Shown: positions 16,556-25,588, counted from the stretch's first letter. The stretch: 51,564 bases of DNA from Acidimicrobiaceae bacterium (GCA_003152215.1 PLZP01000076.1:1-51564), one strand, 5' to 3'. Numbers and translations: made by a program. Notes: generated from the letters alone by a model not told the origin.

Positions 16556-16966
16556 CTACTCCTCCAACATTGATTGATACTTCATCGGAGCGATCAGCAG
16601 CCACGCGTCGCGGATGAGGTGGGCCAGTACGTCCCAATCGGGCGCGCTGGCTTCGTCCACTCCGTCAAGGTAGGCGCCGACCCAACCGCGGCCACCAAGG
16701 TAGGGTGGCCGAAAATAGCGTTCCGGCTCGTCGGCAACGAGCGACTCCTGCACGCCGACGGCGGCGGCGAACGTCACCGAGACCCGGTCATCATGATGGT
16801 GATCGGACATTCCGACGAATGTCTTCTCGTCGTCAACGAACCACGTTGCCTCTCCGTGACTCAGACGTTCGCTGACCACGGGCAGCGCCATCGCAATGGC
16901 TCGAACGCGAATGGTCGCCGACTCCCCTGCTGGAGTAGGTCGTTGTTCAGGAGGAACGCCCGCCAC
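16556..16966 (-). CDS. MmcQ/YjbR family protein
   Basis: A 136-residue member of the MmcQ/YjbR (DUF419) family, a cyclic-fold related to the CyaY-like/DNA-binding YjbR. Visible family features are LPVVSERLSHGEATWFVDDEKTF, then PERYFRPPYLGGRGWVGAYLD and the C-terminal helix LIRDAWLLIAPMK. The family has been proposed to bind DNA, but its role is not settled. The annotated GTG start at 16966 gives a longer N-terminus than usual (about 15 extra residues), so translation may start later. It is convergent with the YbjQ pair across the heptamer repeat. Confidence 0.8.
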   Translation of the reverse strand: MAGVPPEQRPTPAGESATIRVRAIAMALPVVSERLSHGEATWFVDDEKTFVGMSDHHHDDRVSVTFAAAVGVQESLVADEPERYFRPPYLGGRGWVGAYLDGVDEASAPDWDVLAHLIRDAWLLIAPMKYQSMLEE

Positions 16967-17017
16967 GCAGGCATCGTATCGCCGGGTCGATTCGGTTGCG
17001 TCGCGGCCGCGGCTCGC

Positions 17018-18172
17018 TCAACTCCGTCGACGTTCGCTCACACGCCATACGAAGCGCCCAAAAATCGCCAACACGGCCAAGAGGATGAGTGCGAACAGAA
17101 GAGGACCCGCGATGCGCAGGAGCCACTCGAATCCCGAGACGAAACCCGTGATGGAGTCGTGCCACGCCTTGTTGAAGCCCGTGCGCGGGTGCGCGGGTGG
17201 AACGACCACCTGGCCCGCTTGGGTGAGCGCCACGCTCAGGGTGCCGTACGTCGTCTCAGTATTCAAGAGATTCAGTTGTCCCTGGAGTTGCTCAATCTGG
17301 CTCTGAATCGAGTTGAGTTGCGACTGCACCGCGAGGATGCCATTGATCGAATTCGTGCGCGTCATGATCTTGAGGTACTGCGAACGGCTTACCCTCAATG
17401 CGGAGATCCGGGCCTGGAGGTCCACGTACTGACCAGTCACGTCATTGGCCGACGTCACCACTGACGTCGCGCGCCCGACGTGGCGCACCTGGTCAACCAA
17501 CGTCGCGAATCGACGCTCGGGAACCTGCAGCACGATCGACCCAGTGGAGAACGTGCCGTTCTTCTTCGTACCCATGTGCGCGTGGGTACTGGAGACGAAA
17601 CCTCCGTCGGCCGTCGCGAAGGCGGTGAGTTGCGTCAGTGTCGTCTGGAACTGTCTCCCGCCAATTGTTAAATCGATCGTCCCGACTTCTTCGACGCGCA
17701 ACGAACTCGATGACGCGCTTTGCGCTGACTTCTCAAGAGCGGTGCCAGTGGTTGTTACGCCCAAGGTGACAGAACCCCGGGGGGCTTGGGAGCTGCCTGT
17801 GGCTGTCACCTGTCCCTCTTCGCCGGTGGGAGTCGTCGATAGCCCCGATGAGAAACCCGAGCCCGCGACGGCGACCTTCTTCTGCGACCCGGTCGAAAGT
17901 GCGCCGAAGGCGGGGCCGGTCGCGCCCGGTTGCTCACTCAAAAAGAGCGGTACCGCAACGGCAACGACGAGGACGCTGGCCGCGAGTGACATCGCGATCG
18001 ATTTCGTGCGTCCGAAGTGAAGATAGAGCGCCTCGATCCGGTGCGGCTTTACTGTGACGTCTGAGGTGCTCGCCTGCTCGAGGATTCGATCGGGTACGGT
18101 CGCAGAGACGCTGAACTCGTTGGCCGCCTGCGCCAAAGCGTTTTTCAGGGTCTCTTCATCGAACATAGTCAT
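17018..18172 (-). CDS. DUF4349 membrane protein, possible anti-sigma factor
   Basis: A 384-residue membrane protein. Residues 1-57 are polar and cytoplasmic, a helix follows at about 58-78, then a low-complexity linker. The DUF4349 domain (about 155-350) includes STGSIVLQVPERRFATLV, a predicted coiled coil (VDLQARISALRVSRSQYL to QSQIEQLQGQLNLL), and ends in a second helix at about 352-376 plus a basic tail. The ATG overlaps the sigma-factor stop in ATGA (18169-18172), and an AGGAGAGG ribosome site lies inside the sigma gene. Being directly coupled to an ECF sigma gene, the N-terminal segment could be the anti-sigma region; this is inferred from context, with no recognised zinc motif. Confidence 0.82.
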   Translation of the reverse strand: MTMFDEETLKNALAQAANEFSVSATVPDRILEQASTSDVTVKPHRIEALYLHFGRTKSIAMSLAASVLVVAVAVPLFLSEQPGATGPAFGALSTGSQKKVAVAGSGFSSGLSTTPTGEEGQVTATGSSQAPRGSVTLGVTTTGTALEKSAQSASSSSLRVEEVGTIDLTIGGRQFQTTLTQLTAFATADGGFVSSTHAHMGTKKNGTFSTGSIVLQVPERRFATLVDQVRHVGRATSVVTSANDVTGQYVDLQARISALRVSRSQYLKIMTRTNSINGILAVQSQLNSIQSQIEQLQGQLNLLNTETTYGTLSVALTQAGQVVVPPAHPRTGFNKAWHDSITGFVSGFEWLLRIAGPLLFALILLAVLAIFGRFVWRVSERRRS

Positions 18173-18717
18173 GAGTGCCTCTCCTGGCGAGCGTCCGTCT
18201 CGCCTGTCGTGTCGTACTGCAGGGCGGGGTGCGCGGCCAGACGGGCGCGGGCGTCACTGAGACGTGACTTCACGGTGCCGGGCTGACGACCAATGGCCGT
18301 GGCGATGTCGCGCTCACTCAAGTCTGCGTAGTAGCGCAGGACAATCACGATGCGCAGGTGCGTCGGGAGATCCTTTAGCGCGGTCATGACATCGTTCGAA
18401 AGTGCGACTCGACCCATTGGATCATCGATGGCGGCCACGCTGGTCAACTCATCCTCGTGCGACCGGCGAACCCGATGAGGTATCTCCTTGCGGAGTTTCG
18501 AGTTACACGTGTTCACGACGACGCGGTAGAGCCACGGTTTGAAACTCGAGTCCGACGAGAGGGAGTCACGGAACTTCCAGGCCCGTAGAAATGACTCCTG
18601 CACCGCGTCTTCGGCGTCGAGTCGGTTGCCCAGGATGAGATACGCCGTTCGGACCGAGCTGGCGTAGCCCTCTTCGAGCCACGCACGCAGTTCTGCCACG
18701 TCGACCAGGTCACTCAT
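18169..18717 (-). CDS. ECF-type RNA polymerase sigma factor
   Basis: A 182-residue extracytoplasmic-function sigma factor. Region 2 (about residues 15-85) has YLILGNRLDAEDAVQESFLRAW and FKPWLYRVVVNTCNSKLRK. Region 4 (about 115-165) has LKDLPTHLRIVIVLRYYADLSERDIATAIG followed by GTVKSRLSDARARL, the -35-recognising helix-turn-helix. It is coupled by ATGA to the DUF4349 membrane protein, a probable anti-sigma partner. The divergent HtrA-like protease gene suggests a cell-envelope stress regulon, which I infer from position. Confidence 0.9.
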   Translation of the reverse strand: MSDLVDVAELRAWLEEGYASSVRTAYLILGNRLDAEDAVQESFLRAWKFRDSLSSDSSFKPWLYRVVVNTCNSKLRKEIPHRVRRSHEDELTSVAAIDDPMGRVALSNDVMTALKDLPTHLRIVIVLRYYADLSERDIATAIGRQPGTVKSRLSDARARLAAHPALQYDTTGETDARQERHS

Positions 18718-18943
18718 TCAACTGATCCTCGTCCACTGCTCGGGTGCAGCAATTCTCGCCATATAGATAAAGACGCTCCTCCACCCTTTATGGTTCGCGA
18801 AGGGCGAAAGTTTCTCTGTTTTCCCCCTGTGGACTGGCTTTTCGCCACGACGATTTAGCGAGTTCTTAGTGTATCGATAGCGACTACTCACGATGAACGC
18901 CCATACTGAATCTCGAACCACCCATTTGTACAAGGAGAGCCCG

Positions 18944-20263
18944 ATGAATTGGGACGAAGACGACAATGTAAGTGCGGCCACGAACGAGTCGGAGACGAAC
19001 GTCACATCAACGCCGGCGGACCTGGCGCCCCCGCCGACGCCCACCCGGGCCAAGGGCGTCTTCATACCTCGATTCGTCGCCCTTGCGGTGCTCGTGGTGG
19101 CCCTCGGCGGTGGTGGCTTCGTCTTCGGCCACTACATCGTCACACCACCTCGACTGGTCGCTCCCCAGAGCCGTTTCACTTTCCCCACTGGTGGCAACTC
19201 TGGATTCCCCAACTACACGATCAACCCGCCTTCCTACTCCGCCCCCAAGTTGACGCCGACGCAGAAAAAGGCGAACGCCGCGGCGGCCAAGGTCGCAACC
19301 AAGATTGACCCCGGCCTCGTCGACATCACGTCGACGTATTCGACGCAGGGTTCGACCGCGATGGCCACGGGCATGATTCTCACTTCGAATGGACTCGTCT
19401 TGACCAACAACCACGTCATCGAGGACGCGTCGTCAATCAGTGCACGTGACGTCGCCACCAATACGACGTACGCGGCGACCGTGGTCGGCTACGACCTCAC
19501 CAAGGATGTTGCGTTGCTCCAACTGACGAATGCGTCGGGGCTCACCACCGTGAAGACCGGTAACTCGTCCAAACTGACCGCCGGCGACACGGTTGTTGGT
19601 ATTGGCAACGCGGGTGGCACGGGTGGCACGCCCAGCTTCGCCGCAGGAACCGTCAAGGCACTCAACCAATCGATTAGCGCCAGTGACGAGTCCAACCCCG
19701 CGGGCGCAGAGAAACTAAGTGGTCTCGTCGAGGTCAACGCCGACATTCTGCCCGGCGATTCCGGCGGACCCCTCGTGACGGCCAAAGGTCGCGTGATTGG
19801 CATGGACACGGCCGGCTCATCCGCGAATGGAGGCTTCGGCTTCGAGCAGTTCGGCGTCACCACCACGAGCCGCGGCTACGCGATTCCCATCAATGACGCG
19901 CTCAGCATCGTGAAGTCGATCGAGAGCGGCAGCTCCTCAACGAACGTCCACGTGGGTGCGACGGCATTCCTCGGCGTCGAATTCGACTCAGCGTCAAACG
20001 TCATCCCGGGTCAGCCCGGGCAGTCGGCGCCGTCCGGGGTCGCACTCGCCGGAGTGGTTTCGGGTCAGCCGGCAGCCAGCGCCGGGCTCGTCGCCGGCGA
20101 CGTCATCACGTCAATCGACGGACACACCGTCACGACGGGGACGCAGCTACAGGCGTTGCTGTTGACGCTTCGTCCCGGCAACTCGGTGAAGATTGGCTAC
20201 GTGAACACGAACGGCGTGGCCTCGAGTGCCAGCGCGACGCTCGCGAGTGGACCGGCGCAATAA
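18944..20263 (+). CDS. HtrA/DegP-like serine protease with PDZ domain
   Basis: A 439-residue membrane-anchored trypsin-like protease acting outside the cell membrane. A polar N-terminus (about 45 residues) precedes one helix at roughly 48-68, followed by a Pro-rich linker. The catalytic triad is His157 (TNNHVIED), Asp188 (LTKDVALLQL) and Ser273 (PGDSGGPLV). A PDZ domain occupies about 340-439 (SGVALAGVVSGQPAASAGLVAGDVI, split by variable residues). The ATG at 18944 has AAGGAGAG at good spacing; an upstream start at 18893 is less likely. It is divergent from the sigma/DUF4349 operon, suggesting shared control and a role in handling misfolded envelope proteins. Confidence 0.92.
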   Translation: MNWDEDDNVSAATNESETNVTSTPADLAPPPTPTRAKGVFIPRFVALAVLVVALGGGGFVFGHYIVTPPRLVAPQSRFTFPTGGNSGFPNYTINPPSYSAPKLTPTQKKANAAAAKVATKIDPGLVDITSTYSTQGSTAMATGMILTSNGLVLTNNHVIEDASSISARDVATNTTYAATVVGYDLTKDVALLQLTNASGLTTVKTGNSSKLTAGDTVVGIGNAGGTGGTPSFAAGTVKALNQSISASDESNPAGAEKLSGLVEVNADILPGDSGGPLVTAKGRVIGMDTAGSSANGGFGFEQFGVTTTSRGYAIPINDALSIVKSIESGSSSTNVHVGATAFLGVEFDSASNVIPGQPGQSAPSGVALAGVVSGQPAASAGLVAGDVITSIDGHTVTTGTQLQALLLTLRPGNSVKIGYVNTNGVASSASATLASGPAQ

Positions 20264-20279
20264 CCAGAGCGACAAACAA

Positions 20280-21239
20280 CTACGCGCGAGTGCGGTGTAG
20301 CGCGGTGGCGCTTCGCCAGAGTTCGAAGTAATTGGCGAACGTGATCTGATCGGTCACGTAGCCCGCCGACTTCAGTTCTCGGTGGTACGCGGGCAAGTTG
20401 TGCCACGGAATACCCATGTCCACGTGGTGCGCCAAGTGCCAACCGGTGTTGTACGGAACGAACCAAAAGCGAGCCAGCCAGTGCTGGCGGACGTCGTGGG
20501 TCGTAAGGCGTCGATCGTCGCTCTTGATCATCCCGCCGTGTTCCGCGACGGCCCGAAGCCGATTGAGCACTCGCCACTGCGTCATCCACGGGAGCCACCA
20601 GAACACGAGGTAGGCCCACCACCTGCCCGTCCCCACCCAGTAGAGACCGAACAGCACAACCTGAATGAGAAGAATCGACGACGCGACGTTCCGACTTGAC
20701 GACTTGGTCGTCGCCTTCAGAATCGATGTGAAGTTCTTGTAGCCCGAGATGCCCACGAGGTCGCGGATCAATCGTCGCCGAAGGTCGCCGGGCTCGCACG
20801 GGTAGCCGCTGTAGAAGGCCATGTCCGGTTCGTCCGGCCCGAACTCCTCGCGGTGATGGGCGAAGTGCGCCCGACGATAGATGCCGATCGGCACGAACGC
20901 CGGGTAGGCGATGAGCCACTTCCCCACGACGTCGTTGGCCCGTCTATTGGTGAAGAGCAACTTGTGGGCTGACTCGTGCATCAAAATCGCAAATCGAGCG
21001 TGCATGGGTCCCATCAAGATGAAGACCGCGAGCGCCGCCCATACGCCGAAGTGCGTGCCAAGATACGCCAGCAGCGCGGTCCAGAGCCAGACGAACGTGA
21101 CCGCCCGGACGTTACGCCAGTTTTCGATATGGCGATAGTCCTTGCGCAACGCCGGAATGGCCATGCCATTCACCAGAAGGCGGTCGGTTGGCAGGACGTC
21201 AGGCAACGCACCCGAACTCGGCACGAGATCGATGACCAT
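20280..21239 (-). CDS. Membrane fatty acid desaturase family protein
   Basis: A 319-residue integral membrane di-iron enzyme. Three histidine boxes are visible: HESAHK (about residue 87), HFAHHRE (about 123) and HLAHHVDM (about 271), separated by hydrophobic pairs of helices, the expected topology with all boxes on the cytoplasmic side. It most likely inserts a double bond or hydroxyl into an acyl chain or other lipid. A single protein of this class cannot be assigned to a substrate. The start faces the divergent acyl-CoA ligase gene across 145 nt, so the two may share regulation in lipid metabolism. Confidence 0.87.
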   Translation of the reverse strand: MVIDLVPSSGALPDVLPTDRLLVNGMAIPALRKDYRHIENWRNVRAVTFVWLWTALLAYLGTHFGVWAALAVFILMGPMHARFAILMHESAHKLLFTNRRANDVVGKWLIAYPAFVPIGIYRRAHFAHHREEFGPDEPDMAFYSGYPCEPGDLRRRLIRDLVGISGYKNFTSILKATTKSSSRNVASSILLIQVVLFGLYWVGTGRWWAYLVFWWLPWMTQWRVLNRLRAVAEHGGMIKSDDRRLTTHDVRQHWLARFWFVPYNTGWHLAHHVDMGIPWHNLPAYHRELKSAGYVTDQITFANYFELWRSATALHRTRA

Positions 21240-21384
21240 GAGCCCATCATAAGAACAGAATGAACACTGGCAAGGGCGCTCATTTCATAAGGCGCCAACC
21301 GCCTTCAGGCAACGACGAAAGCGGCGGGAACTGTAACGTGGGCCAATCACTGCTCGTACGGGCGGTGTCGCTATCGGGGGATTC

Positions 21385-23016
21385 ATGGATCTGCAATTCG
21401 CGAATGCGTGGGAGACCGTCGCCGACGTCGTGCCCGAGCACGCCGCCATTGTCCAGGGAGAGCGCCGCTACAACTACCGAGCGTTCGACGACCTCTCGTC
21501 ACGCTTCGCGAGCGCGCTGGGCGCGGCCGGCGTCAGTGAGGGTTCCGCAGTCGGCCTCTACCTCTACAACTCACCCGAGTACCTGATTGCCCAGGCCGGA
21601 TCGTTTAAACACCGTGCCGTGCCGATCAATGTCAATTTTCGCTACTTGGACGATGAGTTGGCCTACTTGATCGACAATGCCGACGCCGAAGTCCTTGTCT
21701 TTCACTCGTCGCTCGGCGAGCGCGTCGCGAACGTGCGCGGGCGCCTCCCAAAATTGAAACTCCTCGTCGAAGTGAATGACGGCGGCGAGCACGTCGACGG
21801 CGCCGTGACGTTCGACGAGCTGATGTCTGGCCACGAGGCGCAGGTTCGACAAGACCGTCCCGGCGACGATCTCTACATGCTCTATACGGGCGGAACGACC
21901 GGCATGCCCAAGGGCGTCATGTTTCATCAGGCAGAGCTCGTGCAAGGTCTCTACTCGGCCTTCGCGACGTTCGGTCTCGAGGCACGAATGCCGACATCGA
22001 CCGAGGACATTGAAACGCTGGTCCTCGAACTGCACGTCGGCGGTCCCGTCGTCACGATCGCGTGCTGTCCTCTGATGCACGGCACCGCGATGTGGCTGTC
22101 GTCGATGCGCGCACTGCTCTCCGGAGGTACCGCGCTCCTCCTCAGTGAGCGCACCTTCAACCCCCACGAAGTGTGGGCGCTCGCCGAACGTGAAGGTGCC
22201 ACTGAAATCGTCATTGTCGGCGACGCCTTCGCGCGACCGCTGCTGCGCGCACTCGAAGAACGTGAGGCCACCGGCAGCCCCTACGACACGTCGAGCGTTC
22301 GACGAATGATCTCCTCCGGAGCGATCTGGAGCGCGGAGATTAAGGACGGACTGCGCAGCCGCATCTCGTCGGTGCAACTCGTTGACGCACTCGGTTCAAC
22401 TGAGGCCGGCAGCATCGGCGTCAGTGTCGCGACGTCAGAGTTCGGTGCGGCAACGGCCAAGTTTCTCTTCGCGCCCACCACCAAGGTCATCAATGTCGAC
22501 GGCACGGAGGTCGTTCCCGGATCCGGCGAACAGGGCGTCCTCGTGACCCAGAACTCTGCGTACGGGTACTACAAGGACCCGGTCAAGAGCAAGGCAACAT
22601 TCATTGAGATTGACGGTAACTCCTACGTGTTCACCGGGGACTGGGCGAGCGTCGAGGCCGACGGCACTGTCACCTTGCTCGGTCGTGGGTCGATGTGTAT
22701 CAACACCGCCGGTGAGAAGGTCTACGCCGAGGAGGTCGAGGAGGCGATCAAGCGCCACCCCGGCATCGACGACTGCCTCGTCATCGGGCTGCCCGACGAG
22801 AAGTATGGCCAGCGTGTGGCCGCGGTCGCGTCACTCAATTCGAACGAGGTGACGACGAGCGACGAGGTTCGCGAGTGGCTCCGGACTTCTCTCTCGCACT
22901 ACAAGATCCCCAAGACCATCACGCTCGTGGACATCGTGCGGCGCGCTCCCAACGGCAAGGCCGATTACAAGTGGGCGAAGGAAACGGCCCTCGCAAGTGA
23001 CGGCGGACGAGCCTGA
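21385..23016 (+). CDS. Acyl-CoA synthetase (AMP-forming ligase)
   Basis: A 543-residue ANL-superfamily enzyme that activates a carboxylic acid with ATP to an acyl-adenylate and then an acyl-CoA. Motifs: P-loop-like YTGGTTGMPKG (about 168-178), DALGSTEAGS (A5), YVFTGDWASVEADGTVTLLGRG (A7/A8) and the C-terminal catalytic Lys in PNGKADYKWAK (A10). The pattern is of FadD-type ligases in actinobacteria, including steroid/aromatic side-chain types. The downstream YihY gene overlaps its end by 20 nt if it starts at 22997. The divergent desaturase hints at fatty-acid substrates. Confidence 0.92.
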   Translation: MDLQFANAWETVADVVPEHAAIVQGERRYNYRAFDDLSSRFASALGAAGVSEGSAVGLYLYNSPEYLIAQAGSFKHRAVPINVNFRYLDDELAYLIDNADAEVLVFHSSLGERVANVRGRLPKLKLLVEVNDGGEHVDGAVTFDELMSGHEAQVRQDRPGDDLYMLYTGGTTGMPKGVMFHQAELVQGLYSAFATFGLEARMPTSTEDIETLVLELHVGGPVVTIACCPLMHGTAMWLSSMRALLSGGTALLLSERTFNPHEVWALAEREGATEIVIVGDAFARPLLRALEEREATGSPYDTSSVRRMISSGAIWSAEIKDGLRSRISSVQLVDALGSTEAGSIGVSVATSEFGAATAKFLFAPTTKVINVDGTEVVPGSGEQGVLVTQNSAYGYYKDPVKSKATFIEIDGNSYVFTGDWASVEADGTVTLLGRGSMCINTAGEKVYAEEVEEAIKRHPGIDDCLVIGLPDEKYGQRVAAVASLNSNEVTTSDEVREWLRTSLSHYKIPKTITLVDIVRRAPNGKADYKWAKETALASDGGRA

Positions 23017-24058
23017 CACGAACTCTCCTGTAATGAAGATGCTTCTGCGTCGCTTCGACGACTACCAGCAGCGTCACTCGTCGATCGGGTTCCCGGTCGC
23101 GGTGATGAAGAAGTTCGTCGAGGACAAGTGTCCCTCCCTCGCCGCTCTTCTCGCCTACTACGGCCTCCTTTCGATTTTCCCCCTGCTGCTCGTTCTCTTC
23201 ACCCTTCTCGCACTGCTCTTCGGTCACGACACAAATCTCCAACATCGCGTCATTCACTCCGCGCTGGTCCAATTCCCCGTCATCGGAAAGCAGCTGGGCA
23301 ATCTCAACGGACTCGCATCGCTGCACAAGAAGAGTGGCATCGGTTTGGCCCTCGGCCTCGTGGGTCTCCTCTGGGGATCACTGGGCGTCACAAAGGCCGG
23401 GCAGCGCGCCATGGCCGACGTCTGGAACGTCCCGCATCTGCTGCGCCCCCACTTCGTTCGTCGCATCGCAAGGGGTCTCGAGTTTCTTGGCGTCCTCATC
23501 CTCGACGTGGTGGTCTCGACCGCTCTGGCCGGTTTGGTCACGTTCGGCGGACACGCCCTCTGGTTCCAGATCGTCGCGGTGGTTGTCGGGCTTGCGCTCA
23601 ACGTCTCGCTCTTCATCCTGGGGTTTCGAATTCTCACGCCCAAGTCGATCGCGACGAGGATGCTCACGACGGGCGCCGGATGCGCGGCCCTTGGATGGAG
23701 CTTCCTCCAGTACATCGGGACCTGGCTCGTCGGACACGAACTTCGCCACGCCAGCCAGCTCTACGGCTACTTCGCGAGCGTGCTTGGTTTGATCTTCTTC
23801 CTCTACGTCGCGGCGGTACTCACCGTGATCGCGGCCGAGATCGACGTCGTTCGAATTCGACACCTCTATCCTCGGAGCTTGCTCGCTCCCCCGCTCACGA
23901 GTGCCGACAAAAGTGTCCTCAGCGACATTGCATTGGCGACGCAACGTCGAGCCGATCAAGTTGTAGAGGTTCGATTCATTGAGCCAGAGAGCGAAGCGCA
24001 CGGCTCGGCATCGAATGTTGATGGCGGCGGCGGCGAGTCAGCACCGAGCGACAAATGA
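22997..24058 (+). CDS. YihY/BrkB-family membrane protein
   Basis: A membrane protein with about six helices: EDKCPSLAALLAYYGLLSIFPLLLVLF (split here by the first helix) is the family signature, along with the C-terminal region containing SQLYGYFASVLGLIFFLYVAAVLTVIAAEID. YihY proteins (formerly annotated as ribonuclease BN) have no proven biochemical activity; transport or envelope roles are proposed. The C-terminal tail (about 60 residues) is polar and not conserved. The start is uncertain: GTG at 22997 overlaps the ligase stop by 20 nt, and ATG at 23033 would leave a 16-nt gap; neither has a clear ribosome site. Confidence 0.86.
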   Translation: MTADEPDTNSPVMKMLLRRFDDYQQRHSSIGFPVAVMKKFVEDKCPSLAALLAYYGLLSIFPLLLVLFTLLALLFGHDTNLQHRVIHSALVQFPVIGKQLGNLNGLASLHKKSGIGLALGLVGLLWGSLGVTKAGQRAMADVWNVPHLLRPHFVRRIARGLEFLGVLILDVVVSTALAGLVTFGGHALWFQIVAVVVGLALNVSLFILGFRILTPKSIATRMLTTGAGCAALGWSFLQYIGTWLVGHELRHASQLYGYFASVLGLIFFLYVAAVLTVIAAEIDVVRIRHLYPRSLLAPPLTSADKSVLSDIALATQRRADQVVEVRFIEPESEAHGSASNVDGGGGESAPSDK

Positions 24059-24084
24059 ACGGTCGTGAAGCGACGTGAGAGCTT

Positions 24085-24465
24085 TTAGCTGGCTCCGGGC
24101 AAGTACAAACGAGTCACGACACCTTCGACATCGTCATCGAGGTTCTCGGAGTGGATCTCGTAGTTGGCCTTTTTGAAGGTTCGCGGCACGGCGCGCAGCT
24201 CGGCATGCAGGTCGATTTTCTCTTGACGGGCGATCATCGTGAAGGCAATGACCGTGATGATGAGGCCACAGGCGACGAAGACGAACCCCTCGAGGTAGGC
24301 CATCAGGGTCTTAACGCACGTGGAGTCGACACCGCTGGTCGCGCCGGCGCCGGCCGGGCCGCTCACGTTGCAGACGCCCACCTGGGTGTGCGCTTGGAGC
24401 AGTGCCCACAGACCAAACAGCATCAGCAAGGCGCCGAGACCAATCACGATTCGTCTGGTGGTCAT
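24085..24465 (-). CDS. Two-helix membrane protein, unknown function
   Basis: A 126-residue protein with helices at about residues 5-24 and 57-80. Between them is an extracytoplasmic loop with two Cys (VCNVSGP and DSTCVKTL) that could form a disulfide. The C-terminal 40 residues are polar and cytoplasmic (EKIDLHAELRAVPRTFKKANYEI). I do not recognise the family. It lies 250 nt downstream of the SDR gene on the same strand, past a strong hairpin, so is probably transcribed separately. Confidence 0.65.
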   Translation of the reverse strand: MTTRRIVIGLGALLMLFGLWALLQAHTQVGVCNVSGPAGAGATSGVDSTCVKTLMAYLEGFVFVACGLIITVIAFTMIARQEKIDLHAELRAVPRTFKKANYEIHSENLDDDVEGVVTRLYLPGAS

Positions 24466-24559
24466 GCGGGCCTTCCCTTGCTAGGGCCTTACTTCGACAG
24501 ACATTGCCGACCTCGAGAAACTGGTCGGTGGTTGACGCGGCGCACACACGAGTGCGACT

Positions 24560-24597
24560 TCGTTCGCAGGCCCCCCGACCGGGGCTTTTGCGAACGA
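24560..24597 (-). terminator. Strong two-part hairpin after the SDR gene
   Basis: TCGTTCGCA (24560-24568) pairs perfectly with TGCGAACGA (24589-24597), and inside it GCCCC (24570-24574) pairs with GGGGC (24581-24585). The minus-strand transcript would fold AAAAGCCCC..GGGGGGCC at the top, typical of a rho-independent-type terminator core, but the following bases are not U-rich. It lies past the SDR stop and before the 24465 start, separating the two transcripts. CGAACGAGAA recurs at 24591-24600 and 24631-24640. Confidence 0.5.
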
Positions 24598-24627
24598 GAA
24601 AAACCTTACGTCGAGCCGCCCAACGCA

Positions 24628-25584
24628 CTACGAACGAGAAGACAAAAGCTCAACAATTGAAGTCTTACCCGCACCACCATTGATTCGCGGCTCATTGCGA
24701 GGAAGTTGGTGATGACTACACACCGGTCCGCGAGAGCCTCGCTGACGCGTCCCACAGTTCGCGCGCGACGGACTCGTCACGCGATTTCTTAGACGGTCGC
24801 TGAATGCTCGGAGAGCCACGAAGATGGAGGAGGCCCCCGGGCCGACGTAACTGCCCCCACGGATGTCCTCGGTCGCGGCGAAGAGCGTCGGCCACGCCCC
24901 TTGTTCCTCACTGTTGAACAGACGTTGTGACAGTTTGCTCACCGCACCGTTGAGGCCCCCCACGTGGCTGATCAGATTCGTTCGCGCAATCCCGGGATGC
25001 ACGGCGATCGAGCGAACAGGACTGTGCACTTCGTCGAGGCGACGCTGTAACTCGAACGCGAACAACACATTGGCCAACTTCGAGTCCTCGTACGCATTGA
25101 TGGCCTTGTAGGGACGATGGTCGAAGTTGAGGTCGTCGAGGTGGATCCGTCCACGAAAGTGAAGGAACGACAAGACCGTGACGACACGATTCGTGATGTG
25201 AGGTAACAGGAGGTTCGTCAACGCAAAGGGTCCCATGTGGTTGGTCCCAATGTGCAGTTCGAAGTCGTCGATCGTGCGAAAAGCCGGCATCAGCATGATG
25301 CCCGCGTTGTTAATCAAGGTGTCGATGGGACCACTCCATTCGGCGACAAACGAGCGTACCGATTCCAGGTCCGCCACGTCGAGTCGGAGAACTTCAGTGT
25401 CGCCGCTGAACCGTGACGAGACACGAACGCCCTTGTCGACGTCGCGAACGGCGAGAATGACCCTGGCGCCGTGTTGGGCAAACTCTCTCGCGCTGCTCAG
25501 TCCAATGCCGCTTGACGCACCGGTGACGATGATGGTCCGGCCCGTCAGATCGGGAAGATCCTTTGGTGTCCACTTCTTCGTCAT
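24628..25584 (-). CDS. Short-chain dehydrogenase, reading frame broken near its end
   Basis: Retinol-dehydrogenase-like SDR. Rossmann motif TGASSGIGLSS (residues 21-31), NNAGIM, catalytic Tyr/Lys in NAYEDSKLANVLFAF and HPGIARTNL are intact. As read, 318 residues, but the last 70 residues after GGSYVGPG do not look like the family. In the adjacent frame the sequence continues GLLHLRGSP, SKKSRDESVARELWDASARL and stops at 24716-24718, the normal SDR C-terminus. One base is missing in the C5 run at 24834-24838 (G5 on the coding strand). The intact protein would have 289 residues. It follows the esterase gene after 4 nt, so the two are probably an operon. Either a true inactivating/altering mutation or a base-calling error. 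Confidence 0.83.
   Translation of the reverse strand: MTKKWTPKDLPDLTGRTIIVTGASSGIGLSSAREFAQHGARVILAVRDVDKGVRVSSRFSGDTEVLRLDVADLESVRSFVAEWSGPIDTLINNAGIMLMPAFRTIDDFELHIGTNHMGPFALTNLLLPHITNRVVTVLSFLHFRGRIHLDDLNFDHRPYKAINAYEDSKLANVLFAFELQRRLDEVHSPVRSIAVHPGIARTNLISHVGGLNGAVSKLSQRLFNSEEQGAWPTLFAATEDIRGGSYVGPGASSIFVALRAFSDRLRNRVTSPSRANCGTRQRGSRGPVCSHHQLPRNEPRINGGAGKTSIVELLSSRS
24716..24838 (-). pseudogene. Out-of-frame C-terminal end of the SDR gene
   Basis: The continuation of the SDR gene in the -1 relative frame encodes a typical family C-terminus with SKKSRDESVARELWDAS and a stop at 24716-24718. It has no start of its own and is recognisable only as the displaced tail of the upstream gene. Confidence 0.75.
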
Positions 25585-25588
25585 TGGT

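Noticed and set aside
18718..19065. 115-codon minus-strand reading over the HtrA start.
   Set aside because: No ribosome site or motif, and it is antisense to a well-supported gene.
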